Virus record (IMG/VR): IMGVR_UViG_3300048930_001424
Coordinates: 26,257 to 90,256 of that record
DNA: 64,000 bases
Direction: 5' to 3' (one strand)
Source: a virus
Part shown: in pieces, positions 16,099 through 25,155 of the stretch
How the letters are laid out: every line of letters begins with the position of its first letter
How positions within the stretch are numbered: position 1 is the first letter of the stretch
The notes under the pieces: model-generated
Seen by the model: only the letters and a program-made list of their open reading frames with translations
Databases searched by the model: none
What the model was told of the DNA's origin: nothing
Made by a program: the position numbers and the translations under genes

Positions 16099-19000
16099 AT
16101 GGCAAAACTACCCTGGAAACCCTGGCACGAAGTGGTCAAGCTGCGGGACGATCTCAAGTCAGGCGAGCTGCCTCTGCACATGTTCGCTGCGGACCTCTAC
16201 GAGGTCCTGATGCAGAACGGCAAACGGCCGATCTACGAAAAACCGGAGAACTTCTTCGCGCTGACTTTCCCGACGCACAACCTGCGCGCCCTGGTTCGTG
16301 ACGTGGTGCTTCGCGTCGCAGGCAAAAATGACAAGGCTGTGCGCCAGTTGGAGCTCACATACGGCGGTGGCAAGACGCACACGCTCATCACACTCCGCCA
16401 TCTCGTGCATGATCCGTCGGCACTGCCGGACGTGCCCGCCGTCGGCGAGTTCGAGCAAGCGATTGGGATGAAGCCACCGAAGGCCCGCGTCGCTGGCCTG
16501 TGCTTTGACAAGCTCGACGTTGAGACGGGAATGGATGTTCGGTCGCCGGACGGCAAGGTCCGGCGGCTGAAGCAGCCCTGGAGCGTGCTCGCGTACCAGA
16601 TCGCGGGCGATGACGGGCTCAAGCTCCTGCACGCCGACAAGAAGGCCGAGGAACGCGAGTCAGCCCCCGCCGAGAACGTCCTCACCGAGTTGCTGGAGAT
16701 CCCGGTCAAGCAGGGCTTCGGCGTGCTCATCCTCATCGATGAGGTGCTGATGTATGTGCGCGAGAAGGTCGCCCTCGCGCCCGACTACCGGGCGCGTATG
16801 GTGAACTTCTTCCAGTACCTGACGCAGGCGGCTACAAAGGTGGACCGCTGCTGCATCGTGGCCTCGCTTCTGGCCAGCGACCCCAAGAAGAATGACGCCT
16901 TCGGCAACGAACTCAAGGCCGAGCTCTACGACATCTTCCAACGCCAACGAGAAGAGGCCGTCGAGCCGGTCGTAAAGGAGGACGTGGCCGAGGTGCTTCG
17001 GCGGCGGTTCTTCACGACCGAGTCCATCAAGACCCCCGGCGACTTCAAGCAGCATGTGATCGCCGCAATCAAGGGCATCGCCGACCTAGACGAGCAGACC
17101 GCCAAGCAGGGACTCGCGACGGAGGACCGCTACCTCAAGAGCTTCCCCTTCCACCCCGAACTGACGGAAGTCTTCTACAGCAAGTGGACCCAACTGGATG
17201 GCTTCCAGCGCACCCGTGGCGTGCTGCGGACGTTCGCGCTCGCGCTCCGCGAAGCGGAGAAGTGGGATACCAGCCCCCTCGTTGGTCCTGCGGCGTTCCT
17301 GACCGCGCCGGGCAAGAGCGGTCTTTCAGAGGCGGTGGGCGAACTCGTCACGGTGGCCGACACCGGCGGAGGCGACGGCGGCCGCCGCCAGGCGTGGACT
17401 GGCATCCTCGTGGGCGAGTTGGCGCAGGCCCAGAACATCCAGTTGGAGTCGGTCGGCCTGAGGTTCCGTGAGATCGAGGAGGCCGTGATCGCCACGTTCC
17501 TTCACTCTCAGCCCATCGGTCAGACAGCCAAGACGCGGGAACTCATGCTCCTGCTGGGGCCGACCCGCCCGTTCCGAATCGATTTGGAGAAGGGCCTCAC
17601 CCGCTGGGCACAAACGAGTCATTGGCTCGACGACCGCCTCGCACCCGGAGGGAACGACCTGCCCGCCCAGTGGCGGCTGGGCAACCGCCCGAACCTCAAC
17701 CAGATGCACTCCAAGGCTGCGGGCGAGATCTCCGATGATGTAGCTCGCGCCCGCCTGATCGATGAGATCGGCAAGACTAAGGCCCTGACCTCCGGCGCCT
17801 CAGCCGCTGGTGTGCGCGTTCACACGCTCCCTGCCAAGCCAAAGGAAATCGACGATGACGGCGTGTTCCGGTACGCAGTGCTGGGACCGAGCGCGGCCTC
17901 GGAATCGGGCAAGCCGAGCGCCGAGGCCAAACGGTTCCTTGACGAGACCACAGGCGCGGAAAAGCCCCGCGTGTTTCGCAACTCCGTGCTGCTGCTGACC
18001 CCGTCAAAGGACGGGCTCGAAGTGGCGATGGCCCGCGTGCGCGAGCTCATGGCGTGGGACGTGGTCCAGAAGGACCTCAAGGAGCAGGAGAAAGAGGGGA
18101 ACGTCGATGCGTCGCGGTTGGCGACGTTGGCCATGAACATCGACAAAGCCAAGGGCCGCATTCCCGAAGCGGTGAAGCAGGCGTACTGCATCGTCGTGAC
18201 CGTGAACGACAAGGACGATGTCCACGCCTTCAAGATCACGGTCACCGACGATCCAATCTTTCAGACAATCAAAGAGGATCAGCGGTCACGCATTCAGGAC
18301 ACGGCGATCACCGCAGAGGCCCTCCTCCCCGATGGTCCGTATAGCCTCTGGAAAGAGGGCGAAACCAGTCGTCGCGTGAAGGACCTCGCCGGGGCGTTTG
18401 CGCAGATGCCGCACCTTCCGAAGATGCTCAAGTCGCAGGCGATCGTGGACACGTTGGTGGAAGGCTGCGCACAGGGTGCGTTCGTTTTGCGCCTGATGCG
18501 CCCCGACCGGACGTTCCGTACCTGGTGGAGGAGTCGCCCCGACGAGGCGGCGCTTAACGATCCCGCGCTCGAACTCGTGTTGCCGAAGGCAGCTGAACTC
18601 ACAGACGTGGATTCTGATCTGCTGCGGCAAGGCGCGCTGCCGAGCCTCTGGGCTGGCACTCAGATCACGGTTGCGGATGTGAAGTCGTATTTCAACGGCT
18701 CCAAGGTCGTTCAGGTTCAACGGGATGGGTACGAGGAACCCGTGCTGATTCCCAAGGCATCGAGCGAGGCGATCGAGCGGGGGGTGACGGAGGCAGTTGA
18801 GGCAGGGGCCATCTGGCTCACGTCTGGCCCGGCGAGCCTTTTGGGCGAACCGATCCCAGCAGGAATCCTCACCGACGCTGCGACGCTGCTCCCACCACCC
18901 GCGGCGATCACCGCTCCCGAAATCCTGCCCGAAAATCTGCCGTCGGCGTGGCAGGGCGGCGAAGCAACCGCCCTGGCGCTGGCCACCGCGCTGTCGCAGA

Positions 19001-19413
19001 ACGTGGGGAGGACGCTGCCGTGGAAAACCGTTCGAGACGTGATCGGCGGCGCGATCGCAGCGAGGTTTGTGTCCGTTGGTTCCGGGACATGGCCATGTGA
19101 CTTGGCCGGTGCGGGAGTCGTGCGGCTCAAGGTTGTCGCCGCTTCTGGCGGCGGAGGCGGAGGCGGGGGTGGCCCCGGCGAAGGCCGCAAGCAGAACGTT
19201 GCCATCGCCGCTGCGGACTTCGAGCCGTCTGAGATTCAGGACCTGAGCGACCACATGGCGCGGCTGCTTGAGATTCGTGCAAAGGCCAACGTGCCGATTC
19301 GCTTCCATGTCCGCGTGGAGCTTGGCGATGGGGCCAAGCCCCTGGACAAGAAACTCCTCGCGGAGTTCAACCAGGAACTGGCATCCCTCAAGGACGGGTT
19401 CTCTGTTCAATAA
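16099..19413 (+). CDS. DUF499 AAA-type ATPase, defence operon gene 4
   Basis: The 1104-residue protein starts 6 bases after the methylase stop. It has a Walker A YGGGKT at 88-93 (in ELTYGGGKTHTL) and a Walker B LILIDE ending at Asp214-Glu215, within the N-terminal half, then a long helical region, and a Gly-rich linker near residue 1020 before a short C-terminal domain. This matches DUF499, a large ATPase family that is regularly found with DUF1156 methylases. It probably assembles with the methylase and helicase and powers DNA sensing or translocation, by analogy with the large ATPases of BREX. No nuclease motif is visible. Confidence 0.85.
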   Translation: MAKLPWKPWHEVVKLRDDLKSGELPLHMFAADLYEVLMQNGKRPIYEKPENFFALTFPTHNLRALVRDVVLRVAGKNDKAVRQLELTYGGGKTHTLITLRHLVHDPSALPDVPAVGEFEQAIGMKPPKARVAGLCFDKLDVETGMDVRSPDGKVRRLKQPWSVLAYQIAGDDGLKLLHADKKAEERESAPAENVLTELLEIPVKQGFGVLILIDEVLMYVREKVALAPDYRARMVNFFQYLTQAATKVDRCCIVASLLASDPKKNDAFGNELKAELYDIFQRQREEAVEPVVKEDVAEVLRRRFFTTESIKTPGDFKQHVIAAIKGIADLDEQTAKQGLATEDRYLKSFPFHPELTEVFYSKWTQLDGFQRTRGVLRTFALALREAEKWDTSPLVGPAAFLTAPGKSGLSEAVGELVTVADTGGGDGGRRQAWTGILVGELAQAQNIQLESVGLRFREIEEAVIATFLHSQPIGQTAKTRELMLLLGPTRPFRIDLEKGLTRWAQTSHWLDDRLAPGGNDLPAQWRLGNRPNLNQMHSKAAGEISDDVARARLIDEIGKTKALTSGASAAGVRVHTLPAKPKEIDDDGVFRYAVLGPSAASESGKPSAEAKRFLDETTGAEKPRVFRNSVLLLTPSKDGLEVAMARVRELMAWDVVQKDLKEQEKEGNVDASRLATLAMNIDKAKGRIPEAVKQAYCIVVTVNDKDDVHAFKITVTDDPIFQTIKEDQRSRIQDTAITAEALLPDGPYSLWKEGETSRRVKDLAGAFAQMPHLPKMLKSQAIVDTLVEGCAQGAFVLRLMRPDRTFRTWWRSRPDEAALNDPALELVLPKAAELTDVDSDLLRQGALPSLWAGTQITVADVKSYFNGSKVVQVQRDGYEEPVLIPKASSEAIERGVTEAVEAGAIWLTSGPASLLGEPIPAGILTDAATLLPPPAAITAPEILPENLPSAWQGGEATALALATALSQNVGRTLPWKTVRDVIGGAIAARFVSVGSGTWPCDLAGAGVVRLKVVAASGGGGGGGGGPGEGRKQNVAIAAADFEPSEIQDLSDHMARLLEIRAKANVPIRFHVRVELGDGAKPLDKKLLAEFNQELASLKDGFSVQ

Positions 19414-19445
19414 ATCCAGATGACGGGCATCGCTAAAGGAGCCCC

Positions 19446-20240
19446 ATGCCAGCTAATGCACGAGATACATTCCGGATCGACATCGCCCGCGCTCAGGCTT
19501 TGGTAGATCATGCGGCGTCGCTCCCGAGTGGCTCAGACCCGGAACATCTGTTGCGGGACGATGTGCTGCGTTCCGGCTGGATGTTCGCGGTTGGGGCGAT
19601 GGATGCCTATTTCTGCGATGCCTATGCAGACGTGATTGCCGCGACACTGATTTGCAAAGCGAGAGAACCGGGGGTCGTATTACCTGCCTTCGTGCTGAAG
19701 ATCCAAGTGCCAGTGGCGACGATCCTCGAGGCCTACACGGCTCGCCCGAACTGGAAGTGGCGCATGGCTGCCCGGGCCATGCTCGAGGAGGAAAACGCCT
19801 TGCAGATCGAGACGATTCGGAAGTGGTTCAACCCCTTCTTTGACAAGCCCGCAAAAGTGTTCTTTGAAGTCGTTCCAGCATGGCTCGCAGTTGCCCCAGC
19901 ACCTGACAGGCTCTTTGGCACGACCAATGCTGTCTTTTCCGCATTGGTCGGGAAGGCTCGTTCAGATGCCCACACGGAGGCCCGAGACGCGTTTCATGGT
20001 CGGTTGACTGAGATGGTCCAGCGGCGGCACGACTGCATCCATGCCTGCGACCGTCCCGGCAACTCGCCGCAGCCAATTGCGGGGCCGGGCACCGTTGGAA
20101 ACGTCATTCGCGACATTACCTTTGTGGTCGAGCAGTTCAACACCCATCTCGATACCGAGTTCCGGCGCTGGCTCGCCTGCGGCGGTGTGCCGGGGTCCAC
20201 GGGCTTTTCAAACGCCGCGATTCAGCAGGTGGGGTATTGA
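19446..20240 (+). CDS. HEPN-domain protein (RiboL-PSP-HEPN-like), defence operon gene 5
   Basis: The 264-residue all-helical protein has an N-terminal LRSGWMFAVGAMDAYF segment and, near the C-terminus, the HEPN ribonuclease signature R-x4-H: Arg194-HDCI-His199, in QRRHDCIH. Both match RiboL-PSP-type HEPN proteins, whose active members cut RNA. It follows a clear AAAGGAG ribosome site and is the last gene before a strong terminator. In this operon it is the likely toxic effector, possibly controlled by the DUF499 ATPase or PRTase. The alternative is an inactive regulatory HEPN, but both key residues are present. Confidence 0.7.
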   Translation: MPANARDTFRIDIARAQALVDHAASLPSGSDPEHLLRDDVLRSGWMFAVGAMDAYFCDAYADVIAATLICKAREPGVVLPAFVLKIQVPVATILEAYTARPNWKWRMAARAMLEEENALQIETIRKWFNPFFDKPAKVFFEVVPAWLAVAPAPDRLFGTTNAVFSALVGKARSDAHTEARDAFHGRLTEMVQRRHDCIHACDRPGNSPQPIAGPGTVGNVIRDITFVVEQFNTHLDTEFRRWLACGGVPGSTGFSNAAIQQVGY

Positions 20241-20370
20241 CAGCGAGGGCTTGCGATTTGATCGGGCGACGTGAGGTACGGGCAGTGCTGTTAACCAGAG
20301 AATCGCCCCTCAGAACGCCCCTGGTGGCCCGGATTCGACGGTTTGAACCCGTTACGATCGGGGAGCTTCA

Positions 20371-20397
20371 AGGGCCGCGGCCAAGTGCCGCGGCCCT
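20371..20397 (+). terminator. Intrinsic terminator of the five-gene operon
   Basis: An 11-base perfect stem, AGGGCCGCGGC paired with GCCGCGGCCCT, closes a 5-base loop and is followed by GTTCGTTT. It lies 130 bases after the HEPN gene. The U tract is weak, but the stem is long and GC-rich. Confidence 0.7.
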
Positions 20398-20569
20398 GTT
20401 CGTTTACGGCTCGGGTAGCCCCTGGCCCCTCTGGCACCGCGCCAGTTCCACGCGGGAATCCGCGAAGTTTGGCGGCCCACGGCAAGCCGAACCGCGTTCT
20501 CCGGTTTGCCACCTTTGCCTAGACGGCATCGTTGAACGCGGCTTCAGGTCGCGCGTGGCGCGCCAAACT

Positions 20570-20596
20570 CTCGACTCTCGGTAGAGAGCGGTCGAG
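20570..20596. terminator. Hairpin between convergent genes, possible terminator of the leftward DUF262 gene
   Basis: CTCGAC with GTCGAG and TCTC with GAGA pair around a small loop, with a 3-base bulge. It sits about 60 bases past the stop of the leftward DUF262 gene. The 20241-20658 gap holds this hairpin and the stronger terminator at 20371; I see no gene in it. Confidence 0.4.
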
Positions 20597-20658
20597 CGGG
20601 TTTACAGGTTGGTTGCCGATAGCCCCGAACGCCCGAGCCGGTTCGCAACGCGGCCGCG

Positions 20659-22554
20659 TCAGCGCACGGCCTGCTCGCCGGCGAGGATGCGATCGAGCCA
20701 GGCAACGTCCCAGATGCGGTCGGCGATCCGGCGGTAGAGCGCCTGCCGTTCGTCGAGGTCCGCCTTCTTGAACTGACCATGCGCCCGGAACGGAAGTTCC
20801 TGATCCCGGACAAAGCGGACGAATCCGGGGTTGTGCTCGTAGGCGCGAGGGTGCAGCGACTTGGCCAGCGCGTTTTGTCCGAAGTAGTGCTCCAGCTTGT
20901 CGGCATAGGGCCGATCCCCGTAGGAGGCGTTGAACGACTTGGGGAGCAGCAGGAGGCCGCCAAACCGGTTGCGGTAGTCTTCGAAGTCGGTCTTGTGCTG
21001 AAACTCGTCGCGGAAATCCTCCGGGTGGTTCGGCCAGATGTGCTCGACCTCGAATCCCTTCTTCCCCCGAAGCGTGATGTACTCCGCGTAGCGAGACTGG
21101 CCGCCGCCGCTCACATCGATGTAGTCCGCCATGCGAGCCAGTAGACGCTTGATCGGCTTGTGGCTCCACTGGTTCAGATAAAACCCATCGAACCCCGTGA
21201 GCCTCTCGGTTTGCTCTTCGAGCCGCTTGCGCAACGCCGCGGCGATCTCCTTCGGGCTGCCGCCCCGGATGTCGCGCACGACGGTGAAGACGTTGTACTG
21301 CAGCGAGTTGTAGTCGCAGTTGCGGAAGTTGCACAGTCGGCGCGACAGATAGATGTCTGCGTACTTGGCGACGAGCCGCATCTTCAGCCGGATCACGTCG
21401 TCGGAATCGCTCCGTGACAGGGCAGCCAGCAACAGCGTCGGCTGGTGGGTGAACTGGTGCGTGGCGTTGTGGTAGACGTTCTCCAGCCCAGGCGTTGGCT
21501 GCATTTCCGCTCGGCGGATGACCATGTACCACTTCGCGTAGAAGGCCATCTCCGCCGTAATGAAATCCCGGTACGCGGGCGAATGCGGCTGGCTGTTCTT
21601 CGCCAGGCCAACACGATCTGCCTGCTCTCGCACCCAGCGGTGGAACTCCGTGCCGATCCGGTCCCACGCCTCGGGCCGAGCATCCTTCTTGCGGATGCGG
21701 ATGTTGTCGGCGTACTGGCTGCGGAGCCACGCCTTGAAGAAGTCGGAGTCGTACTCCTGGTTGTCGGGCGCCAGCGCCCTCATCTCGGCCAGCATCCTCT
21801 TCCACTCGGCGCTCGCAGCGTCGCGGGAACGGGTATCCGCGATGTTCGCCAGCAGGTACCCCTTGAGCATGTCCGTCGGCGACAGTGATAGGCCGCGGTC
21901 ATTCATGGTCTCGAAGATCGTGTAGGCGACATCATCGGAGTAGGCGGTGATCTCGACCAGGTGAACGTTCTTGGTGAGCCAATCCACGAAATAAGGGAGG
22001 GCGGCATCATCGATCTCGTCGGGCCAGAGCTCCTCAATCTCGTTGTACCGGGCCACGATGTTTCTCGACGACTCGGGCAGGTCCTCGTCGTCGATGTCGG
22101 TCCCGTCGAATAGCGCCTGCATGATGGCCCGCCGCTCCGGCACATCGACGTTGAACGACTTCTCGCCGTACTCCTCTGAGTAGATCATCTCCCCGACGCT
22201 GTTCTGTTGTTTCGCGGCCTGCTGCCGCTTCATCAAGAACAGCAGGACCAGCGTGAGCGTCGTCAATCGCTGCTGGCCGTCGATGATGTAGTCGCGGCCG
22301 TCCTTCTGGCTCACGATGATCGAGCCCAGGAAGTACCGGTCATAGCCGGCGACGGCGCGACGCTCGTGCCCGGGCTCGTAGCTCCGGAAAAACACGTCGG
22401 TCAGGTCGCTGATCAACTCCTCCAGCTGCTTGGTCTGCCACTTGTACTCGCGCTGGTAGTAGTCGATGTAGAACTTCCGGCCGAACAGGATCTCGCGGAG
22501 CGTCTTGCCCTTGCCGTCGATGTTCTTCCGCTGGATGGATTGGTCGTTGCTCAT
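20659..22554 (-). CDS. GmrSD-like type IV restriction protein (DUF262 + DUF1524 HNH)
   Basis: The 631-residue protein begins with a DUF262 domain carrying YQREYKW and the family signature DGQQRLTTL (residues 92-100), followed by helical parts, and ends with a DUF1524 His-Me nuclease: VEHIWPN with Glu504-His505, then a downstream NRFGGLLLLPKSFN. This is the single-chain GmrS-GmrD arrangement that cuts foreign DNA with modified cytosines. Length is typical. It is transcribed against both neighbours, convergent with the HEPN operon and divergent from hsdR, so it is its own unit. It would complement the methylation-dependent systems beside it by attacking hypermodified phage DNA. Confidence 0.88.
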   Translation of the reverse strand: MSNDQSIQRKNIDGKGKTLREILFGRKFYIDYYQREYKWQTKQLEELISDLTDVFFRSYEPGHERRAVAGYDRYFLGSIIVSQKDGRDYIIDGQQRLTTLTLVLLFLMKRQQAAKQQNSVGEMIYSEEYGEKSFNVDVPERRAIMQALFDGTDIDDEDLPESSRNIVARYNEIEELWPDEIDDAALPYFVDWLTKNVHLVEITAYSDDVAYTIFETMNDRGLSLSPTDMLKGYLLANIADTRSRDAASAEWKRMLAEMRALAPDNQEYDSDFFKAWLRSQYADNIRIRKKDARPEAWDRIGTEFHRWVREQADRVGLAKNSQPHSPAYRDFITAEMAFYAKWYMVIRRAEMQPTPGLENVYHNATHQFTHQPTLLLAALSRSDSDDVIRLKMRLVAKYADIYLSRRLCNFRNCDYNSLQYNVFTVVRDIRGGSPKEIAAALRKRLEEQTERLTGFDGFYLNQWSHKPIKRLLARMADYIDVSGGGQSRYAEYITLRGKKGFEVEHIWPNHPEDFRDEFQHKTDFEDYRNRFGGLLLLPKSFNASYGDRPYADKLEHYFGQNALAKSLHPRAYEHNPGFVRFVRDQELPFRAHGQFKKADLDERQALYRRIADRIWDVAWLDRILAGEQAVR

Positions 22555-22699
22555 CAGGTATCCCAGACAGATGGCGGACAGGGGCCAGGGAGCCGCAGGC
22601 GTCCATCGAAGTCGGATGGTACAGGACCCCGCCCTCCTGGGCAGGAAGGGCCATCAGCCCGTACCATGTCGATTCCCGCATAGCCAGCAACCCTTCCCA

Positions 22700-25081
22700 A
22701 TGCCGAACGAAGCCGACACATGCCGCAAGTTCGTCGTCCCCAAGCTCCAAGCGGCTGGGTGGGACACGGAACCGCACAGGCTGAATGAACAGGTCACGTT
22801 CACCGACGGGCGCATCATCGTCGCTGGCCGTCGCGGACGTCGGCGGCCGGGCAAGCGAGCCGATTACCTCCTCCGGTATCGCACCGACGTATCGATCGGA
22901 GTGGTCGAGGCAAAGGCGAGCTATGCCACGCCGGGGCATGGTTTGCAGCAGGCCAAGGAGTATGCCGAGATTCTCGGCCTGAAGTTTGCTTTCGCCACCA
23001 ACGGGCACGGCATCCTCGAGTTCGACTTCATCACCGGTCTCGAGCGCGAGATCGAGACGTTTCCTACGCCGGATGAGCTTTGGCAGCGGCTGACCGCGGG
23101 GGAGCAGCTCACACCGGAAGCCGCTGCTCGAATTCTGGCCCCGGCGAACCGTGTCAGCGGCCGTGTGCCCCGGTACTACCAGGAGATCGCCATCAACCGG
23201 GCGATCCAAGGCGCAGTGCAGGGACGAGACAGGTTGTTGCTGACAATGGCGACCGGCACCGGCAAGACGGTTGTCGCCTTTCAGATCTGCTGGAAGCTTT
23301 GGTCATCGCGATGGAACCGGACGGGCGACTATCGCCGTCCGAGGATGCTGTTCCTGGCGGATCGCAGCGTGCTGGTCGACGATCCCATGGGCAAGGACTT
23401 TGCCCCGTTCGGCGATGCACGGTGGAAGATCGAGAACGGCGAGGCGAGCCAAGGGCGAGAGATGTACTTCGCACTCTACCAGGCGATTGCCGAGGACGAG
23501 CGGCGTATCGGGCTCTACAAGTCCTACCCGCCCGACTTCTTCGACCTCATCGTGGTCGACGAGTGCCATCGTGGCAGCGCCGACGCCAACGGCAGTTGGC
23601 GGGAAATCTTGGAGCACTTCAGCGGCGCCTGCCAGATCGGAATGACCGCGACGCCCCGTCGCGATGATAATGCTGACACATATGACTACTTCGGCGATCC
23701 TATCTATACATACAGCCTCCGACAGGGCATCGAGGACGGCTTCCTCGCGCCCTACCGCGTCCACCGCGTTGTGACCACATGGGACGCGGCGGGCTGGCGT
23801 CCGTCCCAGGGCGAACTGGATCGCTTCGGACGCGAGGTCCCCGACGAGGAATACCACACGAACGACTTCGAGCGCCGCGTAGCGCTCCGCGCCCGCACGG
23901 AGGCCGTCGCCAAGCACTTGACCGAGTACCTCAAGAAGACCAATCGCTACGCCAAGACCATCGTGTTCTGCGTGGATCAGAACCATGCCGATGAGATGCG
24001 CCGTGCGCTGAACAACGCCAATGCGGACCTCGTGCAGCAGCACCCCGACTATGTGTGCCGTGTCACCTCAGATGAGGGAGACACCGGGCGCACGCACCTG
24101 AGCAAGTTCCAGGATGTCGAGCGACCAACGCCCGTGATCCTGACGACCTCCCAGATGCTCACGACGGGGGTTGATGCGCCAACCGTGCAGAACGTCGTGC
24201 TCGTGCGCGTGATCAACTCGATGACCGAGTTCAAACAGATCATCGGTCGCGGGACGCGCGTGCGCGACGATCACGACAAGCTGTTCTTCAGCATCATGGA
24301 CTACACGGGCTCTGCGACGCGGCTGTTTGCGGACCCGGACTTCGACGGCGGCCCGGTGGTCGAGATCGAGCAGTCCATCAACCAGGAAGGCGAGCCCACC
24401 GATGAGGAGGTAGTCGTTACACCCGAGGAGCCCCCGCCGGACGACACGATCGTGGACGTGTTCCCACCCGACGTAGACATCGACGACGACGAGGATGACG
24501 GACCGAAGCGTGAGCGGTACTTTGTCGACGGCGGGCACGTCGAGATTGCTGCCCACCTCGTTTACGAGCTCGATCCCGACGGCAACCAGCTTCGGGTCGT
24601 CCAGTTCACCGACTACACCGCAGACAAGGTTCGAACCCTGTTCCGCTCCGCTGGTGAGCTGCGGGCCGAGTGGGCCGACCCCGACAAGCGTCGCGAGGTG
24701 ATCGACAAACTCGAAGACCGTGGCATCCGCTTCGAGGACCTGGCGGAGTTCGCCAACCAGCCCGACGCGGACCCGCTGGACCTGCTGTGCTACCTCGCGT
24801 TCAACGCTCCGCTGCGCACTCGCCGCGAGCGCGCACGTCGACTGCGGTCGGAGAAGAAGGACTTTTTCGAGCAATACGCCCCCGAGGCGAGGGCGATCCT
24901 CGACGAACTGCTCGACAAGTACACCGATCATGGACTCGCTGAGTTCTCGCTGCCCGAAGTGCTCAAGCTCCCGCCGATCAACGCGCACGGAAACACACTT
25001 CAGATCGCCCGCCTGTTCGGAGGCGAAGATCGGCTCATGGACGCCGTCCGTGAGTTGCAGTCCCTTCTCTATGCCGCGTAG
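22700..25081 (+). CDS. hsdR: Type I restriction endonuclease subunit R
   Basis: The 793-residue protein starts at ATG 22700 (MPNEADTCRKF); no strong ribosome site is visible and longer in-frame starts reach into the DUF262 gene, so this start is moderately sure. Near the N-terminus Asp55, Glu70 and Lys72 (VVEAK) form the HsdR nuclease. The motor follows: Walker A ATGTGKT at 184-190, DECH at 287-290, TATPRRDD, and the motif VI-like IIGRGTRVRDDHDK. The C-terminus matches EcoEI-type HsdR. It cuts unmethylated DNA after translocation, together with HsdM and HsdS encoded downstream. Confidence 0.9.
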   Translation: MPNEADTCRKFVVPKLQAAGWDTEPHRLNEQVTFTDGRIIVAGRRGRRRPGKRADYLLRYRTDVSIGVVEAKASYATPGHGLQQAKEYAEILGLKFAFATNGHGILEFDFITGLEREIETFPTPDELWQRLTAGEQLTPEAAARILAPANRVSGRVPRYYQEIAINRAIQGAVQGRDRLLLTMATGTGKTVVAFQICWKLWSSRWNRTGDYRRPRMLFLADRSVLVDDPMGKDFAPFGDARWKIENGEASQGREMYFALYQAIAEDERRIGLYKSYPPDFFDLIVVDECHRGSADANGSWREILEHFSGACQIGMTATPRRDDNADTYDYFGDPIYTYSLRQGIEDGFLAPYRVHRVVTTWDAAGWRPSQGELDRFGREVPDEEYHTNDFERRVALRARTEAVAKHLTEYLKKTNRYAKTIVFCVDQNHADEMRRALNNANADLVQQHPDYVCRVTSDEGDTGRTHLSKFQDVERPTPVILTTSQMLTTGVDAPTVQNVVLVRVINSMTEFKQIIGRGTRVRDDHDKLFFSIMDYTGSATRLFADPDFDGGPVVEIEQSINQEGEPTDEEVVVTPEEPPPDDTIVDVFPPDVDIDDDEDDGPKRERYFVDGGHVEIAAHLVYELDPDGNQLRVVQFTDYTADKVRTLFRSAGELRAEWADPDKRREVIDKLEDRGIRFEDLAEFANQPDADPLDLLCYLAFNAPLRTRRERARRLRSEKKDFFEQYAPEARAILDELLDKYTDHGLAEFSLPEVLKLPPINAHGNTLQIARLFGGEDRLMDAVRELQSLLYAA

Positions 25082-25155
25082 TCGCCCTACAACCCGCCCC
25101 TGTCCCTCGTCTCCACCCCCGCTCCCCTGACCTCACAGATGAACTGAACCCCGCG

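Noticed and set aside
7356-20240. Classifying the five-gene operon as DISARM or BREX
   Set aside because: No DUF1998 (DrmB), PLD (DrmC), PglZ, BrxA/B/L or Lon-like gene is present, so only part of the logic is shared.
20325-20345. GGATTCGACG, like the conserved 5' end of tmRNA
   Set aside because: No tag-peptide reading frame, no matching 3' tRNA-like half with a T-loop and CCA, and no 7-base acceptor pairing were found in the next 400 bases.
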